Assembly (NCBI GenBank): GCA_913020475.1
Contig: CAJVZM010000006.1
Span: forward strand, 1-35,558
Source of the DNA: an uncultured Flavobacteriaceae bacterium
GTDB taxonomy: Bacteria > Bacteroidota > Bacteroidia > Flavobacteriales > Flavobacteriaceae
DNA: 35,558 bases
Reading direction: 5' to 3'
The translations under genes and the position numbers were made by a program. A model generated the notes under the pieces. That model was not told the DNA's origin and did no database searches. It worked only from the letters and a program-made list of their open reading frames with translations. Positions 27,704 through 35,558 of this stretch are shown here, piece by piece. Position 1 is the first letter of the stretch. The number at the start of each line of letters is the position of its first letter.

Positions 27704-30315
27704 AGTAAAATGAAATCTTTTGCCGCAATAAGTGCTTTAGGTACTCCGGCAGGGTTTTTTCCACCTGCAGTGGCGAAAAAGGCTTGCCCCCCTCCACTAC
27801 CTTGTATGTATTGACCCAATTCTCTGACGACTCTTCTGGCGTCCATGCCTTTTTCACTGACCAGTTTTTTTGAGATATAGCAGCTTAATATGGGCTTGTC
27901 CCCATTTACAGAGCCTAGCACTAAAAAGAGATCGTCTCTGTCTTTTCCCAAAGCAAAAGCGAGGTCTTTTATAGAATGTGCATCCAAATCAACAGATTTA
28001 GCCAAAAAAGCAACACCATTGTAAATTTGAATTTCTGTTTGTGCCTCTTGGGCCAGTATTTTACTTTTTAACTTTCTCAGTTTGTTGAGTTCCTTTTTAA
28101 GATACGTATTTTCGATTTGCAATTGGGTTACGGCCTTGGATAAATCTTGGGGATTTTTAAGCAAACCATAGACTTGTTTCAAAAGTTGGTTTTGATCTTC
28201 AAAATATTGAAGGGCAGCCTCCCCAGTGATCGCTTCTATCCTTCTGATTCCAGCTGCTACTGCCGTTTCGTTAATGATCTTAAAATGCCATATCTCGGAA
28301 GTGTTTTTTACATGGGTCCCACCACAAAGTTCTATGGATTGTCCAAAGCGTATGGTCCTAACAGTGTCGCCATATTTTTCACCAAAAAGTGCCATAGCTC
28401 CATCAGATAGGGCCTGGTCATACGGAACATTTCTATTTTCTTCTAATGGGATTTGCTCTTTTATTCGAGCATTGACAAATTGTTCAACAGCACCTAATTC
28501 CTCTAAAGTGAGTTTGGCAAAATGTGAAAAGTCAAACCGGAACATACCGGAATGAACCATAGAACCTTTTTGTTCTACATGAGCTCCCAATATGGAGCGC
28601 AAGGCTTGGTGCATCAAATGGGTAGCACTGTGGTTGCAGGCGGTTTTAAAACGTAGGCCACGGTCTACTATTGCATTGAATTTGGCTTTGAGGTCCAGCG
28701 GAAGTGTTTTGGTGTAGTGAAGGATCAGGTCGTTTTCCTTTTTGGTATCTACAATATAGTATTGTGAACCATCGGGGGCTTCGAGATAGCCCTTATCTCC
28801 AAATTGTCCTCCACTCTCTGGGTAGAATGGTGTGATGTTAAAAACCAACTGAAAAATTTCTCCCTCTTTTTTGGAGCTTACTTTACGGTATTTGGTAATA
28901 TGAACATTGGTGTTCAATAGATCATATCCTACGAATTCTTCTTCATCTTCTTTTTTAAGGATTTGCCAATCTTCTATGGAAAAAACCGCTGCAATCCTTG
29001 ATCGTTCTTTTTGTTTTACCATCTGGGTATGAAAGCCCTTTTCATCAACTTCATATCCCCGCTCTCTTCCGATAAGAGCAGTCAGGTCTAAAGGAAAGCC
29101 AAAAGTATCATAGAGCTCAAAGGCCCTGGCGCCTGTAATAACCTTGTCTTTAGAGGACTCCAAAACAGTGTCCAAAAGGGTAAGTCCTTGATCAAGTGTT
29201 TTGAGGAAAGAGGTTTCCTCTTCTCTGATAACGTTGGCTGAAATACTTTTTTGCTTTTCCAGTTCGGGGAAAACAGATTTGAGTTGATTATTTAGGATAT
29301 CAACTAGACGATAAATAAAAGGTTCCTTTTGATTGAGAAAGGTAAAACCATAGCGAATGGCCCTTCTGAGAATCCTTCTAATGACGTAACCGGCCCCAGT
29401 ATTGGAGGGTAATTGCCCATCTGTTATGGCAAGGTAGACGGTTCTAAGGTGGTCGGCAATCACCCTGATGGCCCGATCGATGGTTTGATCTATCCCGTAT
29501 TTTGAGGCAGTAAGGTATTCAATTTCGTTAATCAATGGTGTAAAAACGTCGGTATCGTAATTGGAGGTTTTGCCCTGTAACACCATACAGAGTCTTTCAA
29601 AACCCATTCCTGTATCAACGTGTTTTTGGGGTAAAGCTTCCAAACTACCATCGGCTTTACGATTGAACTCGATGAATACCAAGTTCCAAACTTCAATCAC
29701 TTGGGGATGGTCTTGGTTAACCAAATTGGCACCTGGGATTTTGGATTTTTCTTCCTCATTTCTAAGATCAATGTGGATTTCGGAGCAGGGACCGCAAGGC
29801 CCTTGGTCTCCCATTTCCCAAAAATTATCTTTTTTATTGCCCAATAAAACCCTTTCCTTGGGAATTATTGCCTCCCAAAAGTCGGAGGCTTCAGTATCTT
29901 TTTCGAGCTTTTCAGCAGGGTCTCCTTCAAATATGGTAACGTAAATTTTATCTGGGTCAATTTTGTAAACATCTATCAAAAGTTCCCACGCCCACTCTAT
30001 AGCTTCTTTTTTGAAATAATCGCCAAAACTCCAATTGCCCAGCATTTCAAAGAATGTGTGGTGATAAGTGTCAATTCCTACTTCTTCAAGGTCATTGTGT
30101 TTGCCAGAAACCCTCAGGCATTTTTGGGTGTCAGCTATCCTATTACTTTTGGGTTTTTTATTTCCCAAAAAATAAGGTTTGAATTGATTCATCCCTGCGT
30201 TAGTAAACATCAAGGTAGGATCATCCTTAGTGACCATGGGTGCTGAGGGCACGATTGTGTGAGCTTTGGACTCAAAAAAATCAAGAAATTTTTGTCTGAC
30301 TTCAGCGGATTTCAT
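27700..30315 (-). CDS. alaS: Alanyl-tRNA synthetase
   Basis: AlaS charges tRNA-Ala. The 871-residue enzyme is full length. It shows the N-terminal [20 protein letters not shown], class II motif 2 around [33 protein letters not shown] (motif 3 region), the editing domain with zinc ligands in [17 protein letters not shown] and [14 protein letters not shown], and a C-terminal domain with coiled coil and the [14 protein letters not shown] motif. The editing site appears intact. A TATATTTG box 28 nt upstream of the ATG suits a promoter that diverges from the M23 peptidase gene. Confidence 0.97.
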   Translation of the reverse strand: MKSAEVRQKFLDFFESKAHTIVPSAPMVTKDDPTLMFTNAGMNQFKPYFLGNKKPKSNRIADTQKCLRVSGKHNDLEEVGIDTYHHTFFEMLGNWSFGDYFKKEAIEWAWELLIDVYKIDPDKIYVTIFEGDPAEKLEKDTEASDFWEAIIPKERVLLGNKKDNFWEMGDQGPCGPCSEIHIDLRNEEEKSKIPGANLVNQDHPQVIEVWNLVFIEFNRKADGSLEALPQKHVDTGMGFERLCMVLQGKTSNYDTDVFTPLINEIEYLTASKYGIDQTIDRAIRVIADHLRTVYLAITDGQLPSNTGAGYVIRRILRRAIRYGFTFLNQKEPFIYRLVDILNNQLKSVFPELEKQKSISANVIREEETSFLKTLDQGLTLLDTVLESSKDKVITGARAFELYDTFGFPLDLTALIGRERGYEVDEKGFHTQMVKQKERSRIAAVFSIEDWQILKKEDEEEFVGYDLLNTNVHITKYRKVSSKKEGEIFQLVFNITPFYPESGGQFGDKGYLEAPDGSQYYIVDTKKENDLILHYTKTLPLDLKAKFNAIVDRGLRFKTACNHSATHLMHQALRSILGAHVEQKGSMVHSGMFRFDFSHFAKLTLEELGAVEQFVNARIKEQIPLEENRNVPYDQALSDGAMALFGEKYGDTVRTIRFGQSIELCGGTHVKNTSEIWHFKIINETAVAAGIRRIEAITGEAALQYFEDQNQLLKQVYGLLKNPQDLSKAVTQLQIENTYLKKELNKLRKLKSKILAQEAQTEIQIYNGVAFLAKSVDLDAHSIKDLAFALGKDRDDLFLVLGSVNGDKPILSCYISKKLVSEKGMDARRVVRELGQYIQGSGGGQAFFATAGGKNPAGVPKALIAAKDFILL

Positions 30316-30342
30316 AAGTAGCTTTGATGTTTAAAAGCACTA

Positions 30343-30350
30343 CAAATATA
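30343..30350 (-). promoter_or_regulatory. -7 box of the alaS promoter
   Basis: TATATTTG on the minus strand matches TAnnTTTG and would place the transcript start about 22 nt before the alaS ATG. No TTG is seen at -33. Confidence 0.4.
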
Positions 30351-30411
30351 GTTCATTAGATCGATTGGTATGCTGAAAATAACGGGAAGTGGCAATGATT
30401 TAGATAATTTG

Positions 30412-30419
30412 TATATTTG
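30412..30419 (+). promoter_or_regulatory. -7 box of the M23 peptidase promoter
   Basis: TATATTTG on the plus strand matches TAnnTTTG, giving a leader of about 33 nt. No TTG is visible at -33. Confidence 0.4.
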
Positions 30420-30457
30420 TGATATAACAATTTCCATTGTGGCTCTTAAAGCCTATT

Positions 30458-31435
30458 ATGCCAAAATTAAAATATTATTATGACCAGGAGTCCCTATCCT
30501 ACCAACCCGTAAATTCGGGCTGGGTTTCTGGGTTTTCTGGAGTGGTTTTATTTCTTTTGTCTTCTGTCTTGTTTGGAATATTGGCCTTATTCATCTTATT
30601 GAATACAGATACGCTAAATACACCTCAAGAACTTTTACAAGCAAGGGAGATCGAAAATTATAAGCTGCAGTTCGAACTACTGAACAAGAAACTTGAAAAA
30701 ATTGAGGATGTAATGGTCAATGTAGCAGACCGAGACAACAACCTCTACAGGGTCTATTTTGAAGCCAGTCCAATTCCCGAAGAACAAAGAAAAATGGGCT
30801 TTGGAGGGGTAAATAGATATAAAGAATTAGAAGGCTATGACAATTCAAAACTGATCATAAATACTACTAATCGTTTGGAGGTATTGACAAAACAATTGGT
30901 AGTTCAATCACGTTCATTGGAAGAATTAGAAAGTTTGGCAATTAATAAAGAAAACCTTTTGGGAGCCATGCCCTCTATACAGCCTATTCACAAAAACGAT
31001 TTAAAAAGGATGGCCTCAGGTTTTGGATATCGAACAGATCCTTTTACCAAAAAAAGAAGGTTCCATCAAGGGATGGACTTTACTGCACCACGTGGGACTC
31101 CAGTTTATGCGACTGGTGACGGAATCATAGGTAGGGCAGACAATAGAGCAGCAGGTTATGGAAACCACGTGAGAATTGAACATAGTTTTGGCTATGTAAG
31201 TCTTTATGCTCATCTGAATAAATACAATGTCAAAAGAAGACAAAAAGTAAAACGTGGAGACATCATCGGTTATGTTGGTAGTACTGGTCGGTCAGTAGGT
31301 CCCCACCTCCATTACGAAATATTTAAAGATGGGAAAAGAGTGAATCCCCTAAATTACTACTCTGGTAATTTGACTGCTGAGGAGTTTGATATTATGCTTA
31401 ATTTGGCCAGTCAGGAAAACCAATCCATGGACTGA
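30458..31435 (+). CDS. M23 family metallopeptidase, membrane anchored
   Basis: A 325-residue zinc endopeptidase of the LytM type. After a short cytoplasmic start (MPKLKYYYDQESLSYQPV) comes one membrane helix (about 25-48). A coiled-coil region follows (about 53-80, and around 150), then the M23 domain. Zinc ligands visible are H203-x3-D207 (HQGMD) and H285 of H283-L-H285; all active-site residues are present. It probably trims peptide cross-links in peptidoglycan or activates a partner. ATG 30458 is chosen over TTG 30437 because the MPKLKYYYD start is typical of flavobacterial homologues. Its TGA overlaps the ATG of the MerR gene by one base. Confidence 0.93.
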   Translation: MPKLKYYYDQESLSYQPVNSGWVSGFSGVVLFLLSSVLFGILALFILLNTDTLNTPQELLQAREIENYKLQFELLNKKLEKIEDVMVNVADRDNNLYRVYFEASPIPEEQRKMGFGGVNRYKELEGYDNSKLIINTTNRLEVLTKQLVVQSRSLEELESLAINKENLLGAMPSIQPIHKNDLKRMASGFGYRTDPFTKKRRFHQGMDFTAPRGTPVYATGDGIIGRADNRAAGYGNHVRIEHSFGYVSLYAHLNKYNVKRRQKVKRGDIIGYVGSTGRSVGPHLHYEIFKDGKRVNPLNYYSGNLTAEEFDIMLNLASQENQSMD

Positions 31436-31764
31436 TGCATTTTAAACTCCCCGAAAAAAGGTATTACAGAATTGGTGAGATCGCCAAAGCCTTTAATGTA
31501 AATCCTTCCTTACTCCGCTTTTGGGAAAAAGAGTTTAAGGAAATTCAGCCGAAAAAAAAAGAAGGTGGCGCCCGAAAATTTACCCCAAATGATGTAAATG
31601 CCATTCGAAAAATATATCATCTATTAAAGGAAAAAGGACTGACCATTGAGGGTGCTAAAAAACAACTCAAACTAAAAAACCCCTCTGAAGATGGTAATTT
31701 GAAACTAATTCAGAAATTGGAACAGCTCAAATCTGATCTAGTTCAACTAAGGGAAAATCTCTGA
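31435..31764 (+). CDS. MerR family transcriptional regulator
   Basis: A 109-residue regulator with the N-terminal MerR winged helix-turn-helix: YYRIGEIAKAFNVNPSLLRFWEKEF (about 10-34), then GGARKFTPNDVNAIRKIYHLLKEKGLTIEGAKKQL. A short coiled coil follows (IQKLEQLKSDLVQLRENL). There is no effector domain and no cysteine, so metal sensing is unlikely. It is translationally coupled to the M23 peptidase gene (TGATG overlap) and may regulate envelope genes, which is inference. Its stop abuts the der stop with no bases between. Confidence 0.9.
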   Translation: MHFKLPEKRYYRIGEIAKAFNVNPSLLRFWEKEFKEIQPKKKEGGARKFTPNDVNAIRKIYHLLKEKGLTIEGAKKQLKLKNPSEDGNLKLIQKLEQLKSDLVQLRENL

Positions 31765-33066
31765 CTATTTCTTTCTAAAAAACAATTGAATGGGAATGCC
31801 ATTGAACTCAAAGCTTTCTCTAAGTTTGTTCTCTAAAAATCTTTTATAAGGCTCCTTAACGTATTGGGGAAGGTTACAAAAAAAAGCAAATTGGGGGTGT
31901 GGTGTGGGCAATTGGGTACAGAACTTTATTTTGACAAACTTCCCTTTGTAAGATGGAGGGGGTTGACTTTCCATAATGGGCAGGAGGGTATCATTAAGTT
32001 TTCGGGTTGGGATTCGGTTGGATCGGTTTTTATATATGGTGACAGCAGTTTCTATAGCTTTGAAGATTCTTTGTTTGTTAAGGGCAGAGATAAATACTAT
32101 GGGGACGTCTTTAAATGGAGCTGTTTTTTGATTTATCTCTTCCTCAAAAAGTTTGGAGGATTGGGTTTCCTTTTCAATAAGATCCCATTTGTTTACCAAA
32201 ATGACTATACCTTTGTTGTTTCTGTGAGCCAACCAAAAAATATTTTGAACTTGACCGTCAAAACCTCTGGTAGCATCGACCAATAACAAGCAAACATCGG
32301 AATGCTCAATGGCTCTGACAGATCGCATTACAGAATAAAATTCTATATCTTCTTTTACTTTACTTTTTTTTCTGATTCCGGCAGTATCTACCAGATTGAA
32401 CTCAAAACCAAAACGATTGTATTTGGTGTCAATACTATCTCTGGTAGTTCCTGCAATATCGGTAACAATATATCTTTCCTCCCCTATCAGAGCATTGATA
32501 AAAGAAGATTTTCCAGCATTGGGTCTTCCTACCACTGCAAATCTGGGCAGTGCTTCCTCTGGTTCAATTTGTTCTGGTAAAACCTTGACTAACTCGTCTA
32601 ACAACTCCCCAGTTCCACTCCCATTTATGGAAGAAACGGTGTAAATGTTTTCATAACCCAAAGCATAAAATTCGGTCATATTTTCAATGACCTTTGAATT
32701 GTCTCCTTTGTTGGCGGTAAGAAATACGGGCTTTTGTGAGCGACGCAGCAATTGGGCAATAGTTTCGTCCATTCCTGTTAGACCTTCGGCCACATCGACC
32801 ATAAATATTATGGCATCGGCCTCCTCGATGGCTAAATTGACTTGCTTATCGATTTCCTTTTGAAAAACATCATCGCTTCCTTCGACATAACCTCCAGTAT
32901 CAATCAAACTGAACGATACACCATTCCAGTCAGACTGACCATAATGTCGGTCTCGGGTAACGCCACTCTCCGCATCTACAATAGCCTCTCTTTTTTTAAT
33001 CAAACGATTAAAAAAAGTGGACTTTCCTACATTGGGTCTTCCCACAATTGCGACAATACCTCCCAT
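31765..33066 (-). CDS. der: Ribosome-associated GTPase Der (EngA)
   Basis: Der is an essential GTPase with two G domains in tandem, needed for 50S ribosome maturation. G domain 1: GRPNVGKS (9-16), DTGG, ANKGD (the usual NKxD as NKGD). G domain 2: GRPNAGKSS (about 180), DTAG, NKWD. A KH-like C-terminal domain follows, ending in [15 protein letters not shown]. The 433 residues are normal length. It lies 53 bp downstream of era; a TACTTTTG box between them suggests its own promoter. Confidence 0.97.
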   Translation of the reverse strand: MGGIVAIVGRPNVGKSTFFNRLIKKREAIVDAESGVTRDRHYGQSDWNGVSFSLIDTGGYVEGSDDVFQKEIDKQVNLAIEEADAIIFMVDVAEGLTGMDETIAQLLRRSQKPVFLTANKGDNSKVIENMTEFYALGYENIYTVSSINGSGTGELLDELVKVLPEQIEPEEALPRFAVVGRPNAGKSSFINALIGEERYIVTDIAGTTRDSIDTKYNRFGFEFNLVDTAGIRKKSKVKEDIEFYSVMRSVRAIEHSDVCLLLVDATRGFDGQVQNIFWLAHRNNKGIVILVNKWDLIEKETQSSKLFEEEINQKTAPFKDVPIVFISALNKQRIFKAIETAVTIYKNRSNRIPTRKLNDTLLPIMESQPPPSYKGKFVKIKFCTQLPTPHPQFAFFCNLPQYVKEPYKRFLENKLRESFEFNGIPIQLFFRKK

Positions 33067-33083
33067 TATGACTTATTTGAGTG

Positions 33084-33091
33084 CAAAAGTA
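33084..33091 (-). promoter_or_regulatory. -7 box of a der promoter
   Basis: TACTTTTG on the minus strand matches TAnnTTTG and lies 17 nt before the der ATG. No clear -33 TTG is present. Confidence 0.35.
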
Positions 33092-33119
33092 ATTGAATTT
33101 GTGAGATAAGTGAGCGTCC

Positions 33120-34010
33120 TTACTGCTGATAACCAAAACGCTTAAGTTGTTGTGGATTGGAACGCCAATTTTTTTGGACTTTAACAAATAGTTCAATGTG
33201 AATTTTCTTCCCAAAAAATGAAGCCAAATCTTTTCTGGCTCCAATACCTACTTTTTTAAGTTTTTCACCTTTGTGCCCGATGACGATCCCTTTTTGGGTT
33301 TCTCTTTCTACTAAAATGACCGCCCGTATCCTTATAATTTTTTCTTCTTCCTTAAAAGATTCGGTAACCACCTCTACCGCATAGGGGATCTCTTTGTCGT
33401 AATATTCCAAAATACTTTTTCGGATAGATTCATTCACAAAAAATCTTTCTGGCTTATCACTGAGTTGGTCTTTAGGAAAATAAGGAGGCGATTCTGGGAG
33501 GAGATCAATCAACATTTGCAAAAGCTCGGGAATAAAAAAACCTGTCAAGGCAGAAATGGGAATGATTTTCTGATTGGGAAAAATATCAGACCACTCTTGA
33601 ACGGCGGTTTCTAATTCTAACTGAGAAGAGGTATCGATTTTATTGATCAGAACGAACAGCGGAATTTTGGATTTCTTAATGCGGGCTACCAAAGCTTCAT
33701 CCTTGATCTGTTTTTCTTCTATAGAAATCATATAGAGCAATACATCGGCATCAATCAAAGATTCCTTGACAAAATCCATCATGGAGTTTTGCATCTCGTA
33801 TGCTGGCTTAATAATACCTGGGGTATCGGACAATACCAATTGATGATTTTCCCCATTAATCAATCCCAAGATACGGTGGCGAGTGGTTTGTGCCTTAGGG
33901 GTGGTGATGGACAAATCTTTACCCATTAAAGCATTGACCAAAGTAGATTTACCCACGTTGGGATTTCCTAAAATGGTCACATAACCTGATTTATGAGGCG
34001 TTTTTGACAT
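33120..34010 (-). CDS. era: GTPase Era
   Basis: Era binds 16S rRNA near its 3' end and helps 30S assembly. With ATG 34010 the protein has 296 residues: GTPase domain with GNPNVGKST (15-23), DTPG, NKID; then a KH domain with VIGHKGEKLKKVG and ARKDLASFFGKKIHIELFVKV. A longer frame from TTG 34025 would add five residues that overlap the promoter box, so the ATG is preferred. Upstream is only the tRNA-fMet region. der follows on the same strand. Confidence 0.97.
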   Translation of the reverse strand: MSKTPHKSGYVTILGNPNVGKSTLVNALMGKDLSITTPKAQTTRHRILGLINGENHQLVLSDTPGIIKPAYEMQNSMMDFVKESLIDADVLLYMISIEEKQIKDEALVARIKKSKIPLFVLINKIDTSSQLELETAVQEWSDIFPNQKIIPISALTGFFIPELLQMLIDLLPESPPYFPKDQLSDKPERFFVNESIRKSILEYYDKEIPYAVEVVTESFKEEEKIIRIRAVILVERETQKGIVIGHKGEKLKKVGIGARKDLASFFGKKIHIELFVKVQKNWRSNPQQLKRFGYQQ

Positions 34011-34014
34011 GGGG

Positions 34015-34022
34015 CAAAGATA
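34015..34022 (-). promoter_or_regulatory. -7 box of the era promoter
   Basis: TATCTTTG on the minus strand, ending only 4 nt before the era ATG. With the usual spacing the transcript would begin at or next to the start codon. No -33 match is visible. Confidence 0.4.
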
Positions 34023-34079
34023 CAATCTTTGAAATAGCCTTTGTGGTGGTCTATAAATTTTGTAAATTCACCGCTTCAT

Positions 34080-34149
<70 letters not shown>

Positions 34150-34152
<3 letters not shown>

Positions 34153-34197
34153 CTAAAACAATAAAACGGTTATACTTTTATAAAGTGTAGCCTTTTT
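34150..34197. repeat. 48-bp direct repeat, copy 1 (tRNA-fMet 3' end and terminator)
   Basis: Identical to 34998-35045 at 44 of 48 positions, including an exact 27-bp core. It starts with the last three bases of the mature tRNA. The two copies bracket the XRE cassette, like attachment sites or a target duplication. Confidence 0.7.
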
Positions 34198-34200
34198 TTT
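34168..34200 (+). terminator. Bidirectional terminator of tRNA-fMet
   Basis: GGTTATACTTT (34168-34178), loop TAT and AAAGTGTAGCC (34182-34192) make an 11-bp stem, followed by eight T. On the minus strand the same hairpin is followed by GTTTTATTGTTTT, so it can also end the XRE transcript. Confidence 0.8.
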
Positions 34201-34216
34201 AACCAGGTTAGTACTT

Positions 34217-34429
34217 CTAAGGAAGTGTGAACAAATCTTCAACCGAACAATTTAAAGTCTTTGAAATTTTCAACGCTAACACGGTAGATGGAACATATAC
34301 TCCATTTTCTATGGCATTAATACTCTTTCTTGAAACCTCCGCTTTCATCGATAATTCTTGCTGAGTTAAACCACAGGATTTCCTAATTTGTTCTAAATTA
34401 TTTAGAAGTTTGGAATGGTTCCTGCCCAT
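34217..34429 (-). CDS. XRE-family helix-turn-helix regulator
   Basis: A 70-residue protein that is almost only a Cro/C1-type helix-turn-helix (about residues 8-62): LLNNLEQIRKSCGLTQQELS, then VSRKSINAIENG in the recognition region and LALKISKTLNCSVEDLF. Such small proteins usually bind DNA as dimers. It is the second gene of a pair, 2 bp after the membrane-protein gene. Repeats overlapping the pair's promoter (34845-34894) are the likely operator, implying autorepression. The pair is bracketed by 48-bp repeats next to tRNA-fMet. Confidence 0.9.
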   Translation of the reverse strand: MGRNHSKLLNNLEQIRKSCGLTQQELSMKAEVSRKSINAIENGVYVPSTVLALKISKTLNCSVEDLFTLP

Positions 34430-34431
34430 AA

Positions 34432-34827
34432 TTATTCCTTTTCATATTGTTCGACTGCATCAGTTAATTCCTTTCCAGTATTTGGATATAGATAGCCTGC
34501 GATCATTGTTCCAATTCCTATTAGACCAACCAAAGCCCCTACTCCTTCTAATACTCTCCCAAGTGCTAGATAACCTAATAAAAAGAGGCCAACTCCAACA
34601 AAAATTGTAATGACTCCATTTCTTCTATAATCTATTGGCTCTTTTTTTCTTTCCTCAAAAATTTGTAATAATTCCTCTATTTTAACGGGGTCATTTAAGT
34701 TTTTAGATATCTCTAAAACAGTCTCTCTCTTTCCCTTTGCGTCTTTATATAGCCAGACAAATACAGCAATTGGAATTATAATTCCAGTAAGCATCCCAAA
34801 AATTGGTATTATAATGTTTTGATCCAT
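34432..34827 (-). CDS. Small membrane protein (DUF6249-like)
   Basis: A 131-residue protein with an N-terminal helix (about 5-26, IIPIFGMLTGIIIPIAVFVW). A charged cytoplasmic segment (about 28-68, rich in Lys/Glu) follows, then two helices (about 71-92, ITIFVGVGLFLLGYLALG, and about 94-115, GVGALVGLIGIGTMIAGYL). The layout resembles DUF6249-type proteins of Bacteroidota; the function is unknown. It is the first gene of a two-gene unit with the XRE regulator 2 bp downstream. That pairing suggests a membrane sensor or a target controlled by the regulator; both are guesses. Confidence 0.7.
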   Translation of the reverse strand: MDQNIIIPIFGMLTGIIIPIAVFVWLYKDAKGKRETVLEISKNLNDPVKIEELLQIFEERKKEPIDYRRNGVITIFVGVGLFLLGYLALGRVLEGVGALVGLIGIGTMIAGYLYPNTGKELTDAVEQYEKE

Positions 34828-34844
34828 AAGTTGATTTTTTAATT

Positions 34845-34894
34845 AGTGTAACGCAAACGTAACATTTAATTAGATGACACGCAAACGTTACACT
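34845..34894 (-). promoter_or_regulatory. Promoter with overlapping putative XRE operator
   Basis: On the minus strand TTTG (34885-34882) and TACGTTTG (34861-34854) give a -33/-7 pair with a 20-nt spacer and a leader of about 20 nt. The 10-bp motif ACGCAAACGT occurs at 34851-34860 and again at 34879-34888, covering both boxes. The outer edges form an inverted repeat AGTGTAACG (34845-34853) / CGTTACACT (34886-34894). Confidence 0.65.
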
Positions 34895-34997
34895 TAAATA
34901 ATTCTTTTAACTTTATGAACCAGTAATTCTATCTGATCATAAGTAGCGTTAAAATCTCTATGGGTAAAACTTATGTTCGATATTTCAATAGAATTAT

Positions 34998-35045
34998 CTA
35001 CTAAAAAAATAAAACGGTTATACTTTTATAAAGTTTAACCGTTTT
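34998..35045. repeat. 48-bp direct repeat, copy 2
   Basis: The second copy of the tRNA-fMet downstream region, 44 of 48 identical to 34150-34197. It lies just after the stop of the YHYH gene, on the far side of the XRE cassette. Confidence 0.7.
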
Positions 35046-35046
35046 T
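35011..35046 (-). terminator. Terminator of the YHYH gene
   Basis: AAAACGGTTATACTTT and AAAGTTTAACCGTTTT pair over 16 positions with one T-T mismatch around loop TAT. On the minus strand the stem is followed by a run of T broken by one A. It begins 6 nt past the stop codon. Confidence 0.7.
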
Positions 35047-35052
35047 AATTCC

Positions 35053-35558
35053 TCAAATATCACCCTTTAAACATCTTGTAAAAAAAGGAAAATCATCTGT
35101 AACAACATAGTAATAAATACCATCAGGGAATTCAGGGGTCACTCCAAATCGTCCATTGCATTGATCTAAATCTCCAATTCCTTCAACGAATTCATAATCT
35201 TGTTGAAAAGCACCCATTGGGATTGGTATATTTGGATTGGTTGTTCCCTGACCAGGCCCACCTATTAACGCAGTTAAAGTCGAAGGTCGATTAACATCAG
35301 GCTGAGATTTCAATCTATAACTCGGAATCAGTGACTTGATAGTACTATTAGAATTATTAGGGTCAGAATAACCATATCTTGCATAAACTGGAAACCCATC
35401 AGATGCCCATCCAACAATTGTCATCTCTTGATTGTTGCCAAGAAAATCTACCAATAGTTCTGGCATTCCGTGATAGTGATATGAACCATTCGGTTGCACA
35501 TGAGCATGATTCATATCGTCACCAAAGTCAAATGTGTCATGTCCCAATGCCTCAATAT
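35053..35558 (-). CDS. YHYH-domain protein, 5' part missing
   Basis: The C-terminal 168 residues of a YHYH protein; the frame stays open to the window edge, so the start lies outside. Motifs seen: the name-giving GSYHYHG after NHAHVQPN, then GWASDGFPVYARYGY, and the end block LDQCNGRFGVTPEFPDGIYYY with FFTRCLKGD. The His-rich HAH and YHYH stretches and the Cys pair suggest metal binding and a secreted location, but the biochemical function of the family is not established. A terminator made from repeat copy 2 follows the stop. Confidence 0.88.
   Translation of the reverse strand, partial: IEALGHDTFDFGDDMNHAHVQPNGSYHYHGMPELLVDFLGNNQEMTIVGWASDGFPVYARYGYSDPNNSNSTIKSLIPSYRLKSQPDVNRPSTLTALIGGPGQGTTNPNIPIPMGAFQQDYEFVEGIGDLDQCNGRFGVTPEFPDGIYYYVVTDDFPFFTRCLKGDI

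Noticed and set aside
34011-34025. TTG 34025 as the era start
   Set aside because: It lies within the likely -7 box, and homologous N-termini begin near the ATG at 34010.

Overview
The window looks like a chromosomal segment of a marine member of the Flavobacteriia (Bacteroidota). The evidence is low G+C, several promoters of the Bacteroidota type (TTTG, 19-23 nt, TAnnTTTG), frequent non-ATG starts without strong Shine-Dalgarno sequences, and lineage-typical proteins: a Porin_10-type outer-membrane protein, DUF5522, DUF4136, a YHYH protein, LysS with a C-terminal extension, and neighbouring der and era. An NhaD sodium/proton antiporter fits a saline habitat. All assignments are by reading motifs; no database search was run.

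Layout, left to right. (1) 1-1557 is a very AT-rich accessory patch. It carries a DCTPP1/RS21-C6-type nucleotide pyrophosphatase overlapping a gene for a probable EVE/PUA-like plus HNH nuclease. This is the best candidate for an uncharacterised (probably anti-phage) system. (2) tRNA-Val(UAC), 1652-1725, with its own terminator. (3) 1918-9153, all on the minus strand and tightly packed: anmK, nhaD, exbB, exbD, a TonB-like protein, folC and a secreted beta-helix glycosidase-like protein. (4) 9348-15328, gltB-gltD (glutamate synthase), behind a well-formed promoter. gltB is strikingly more AT-rich than the rest of gltD. (5) A 314-bp convergent spacer with palindromes, then a large putative porin on the minus strand, diverging from rnhB and an 814-residue lipoprotein. 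(6) lipB and a small yqaE/Pmp3 gene on the minus strand, diverging from lysS. (7) A minus-strand run acdS-like, glucosaminidase/LysM lipoprotein, hemL, diverging from a 51-residue DUF5522 gene and a DUF4136 lipoprotein. (8) alaS on the minus strand, diverging from an M23 peptidase and a MerR-type regulator. (9) der and era on the minus strand. (10) Initiator tRNA-fMet followed by a two-gene cassette (small membrane protein plus XRE regulator) that sits between two near-identical 48-bp copies of the tRNA-terminator region. (11) The 3' part of a YHYH-domain gene, cut by the window end.

Most of the window is housekeeping: translation (alaS, lysS, der, era, two tRNAs), cofactors (folC, lipB, hemL), nitrogen assimilation (gltBD), envelope work (anmK, TonB/Exb, M23, glucosaminidase, porin). 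Two short accessory patches stand out: the nucleotide pyrophosphatase/EVE-HNH pair at the left end and the repeat-flanked XRE cassette at the right end. In the latter, two copies of a 10-bp motif cover both promoter boxes of the cassette, which suggests autorepression.
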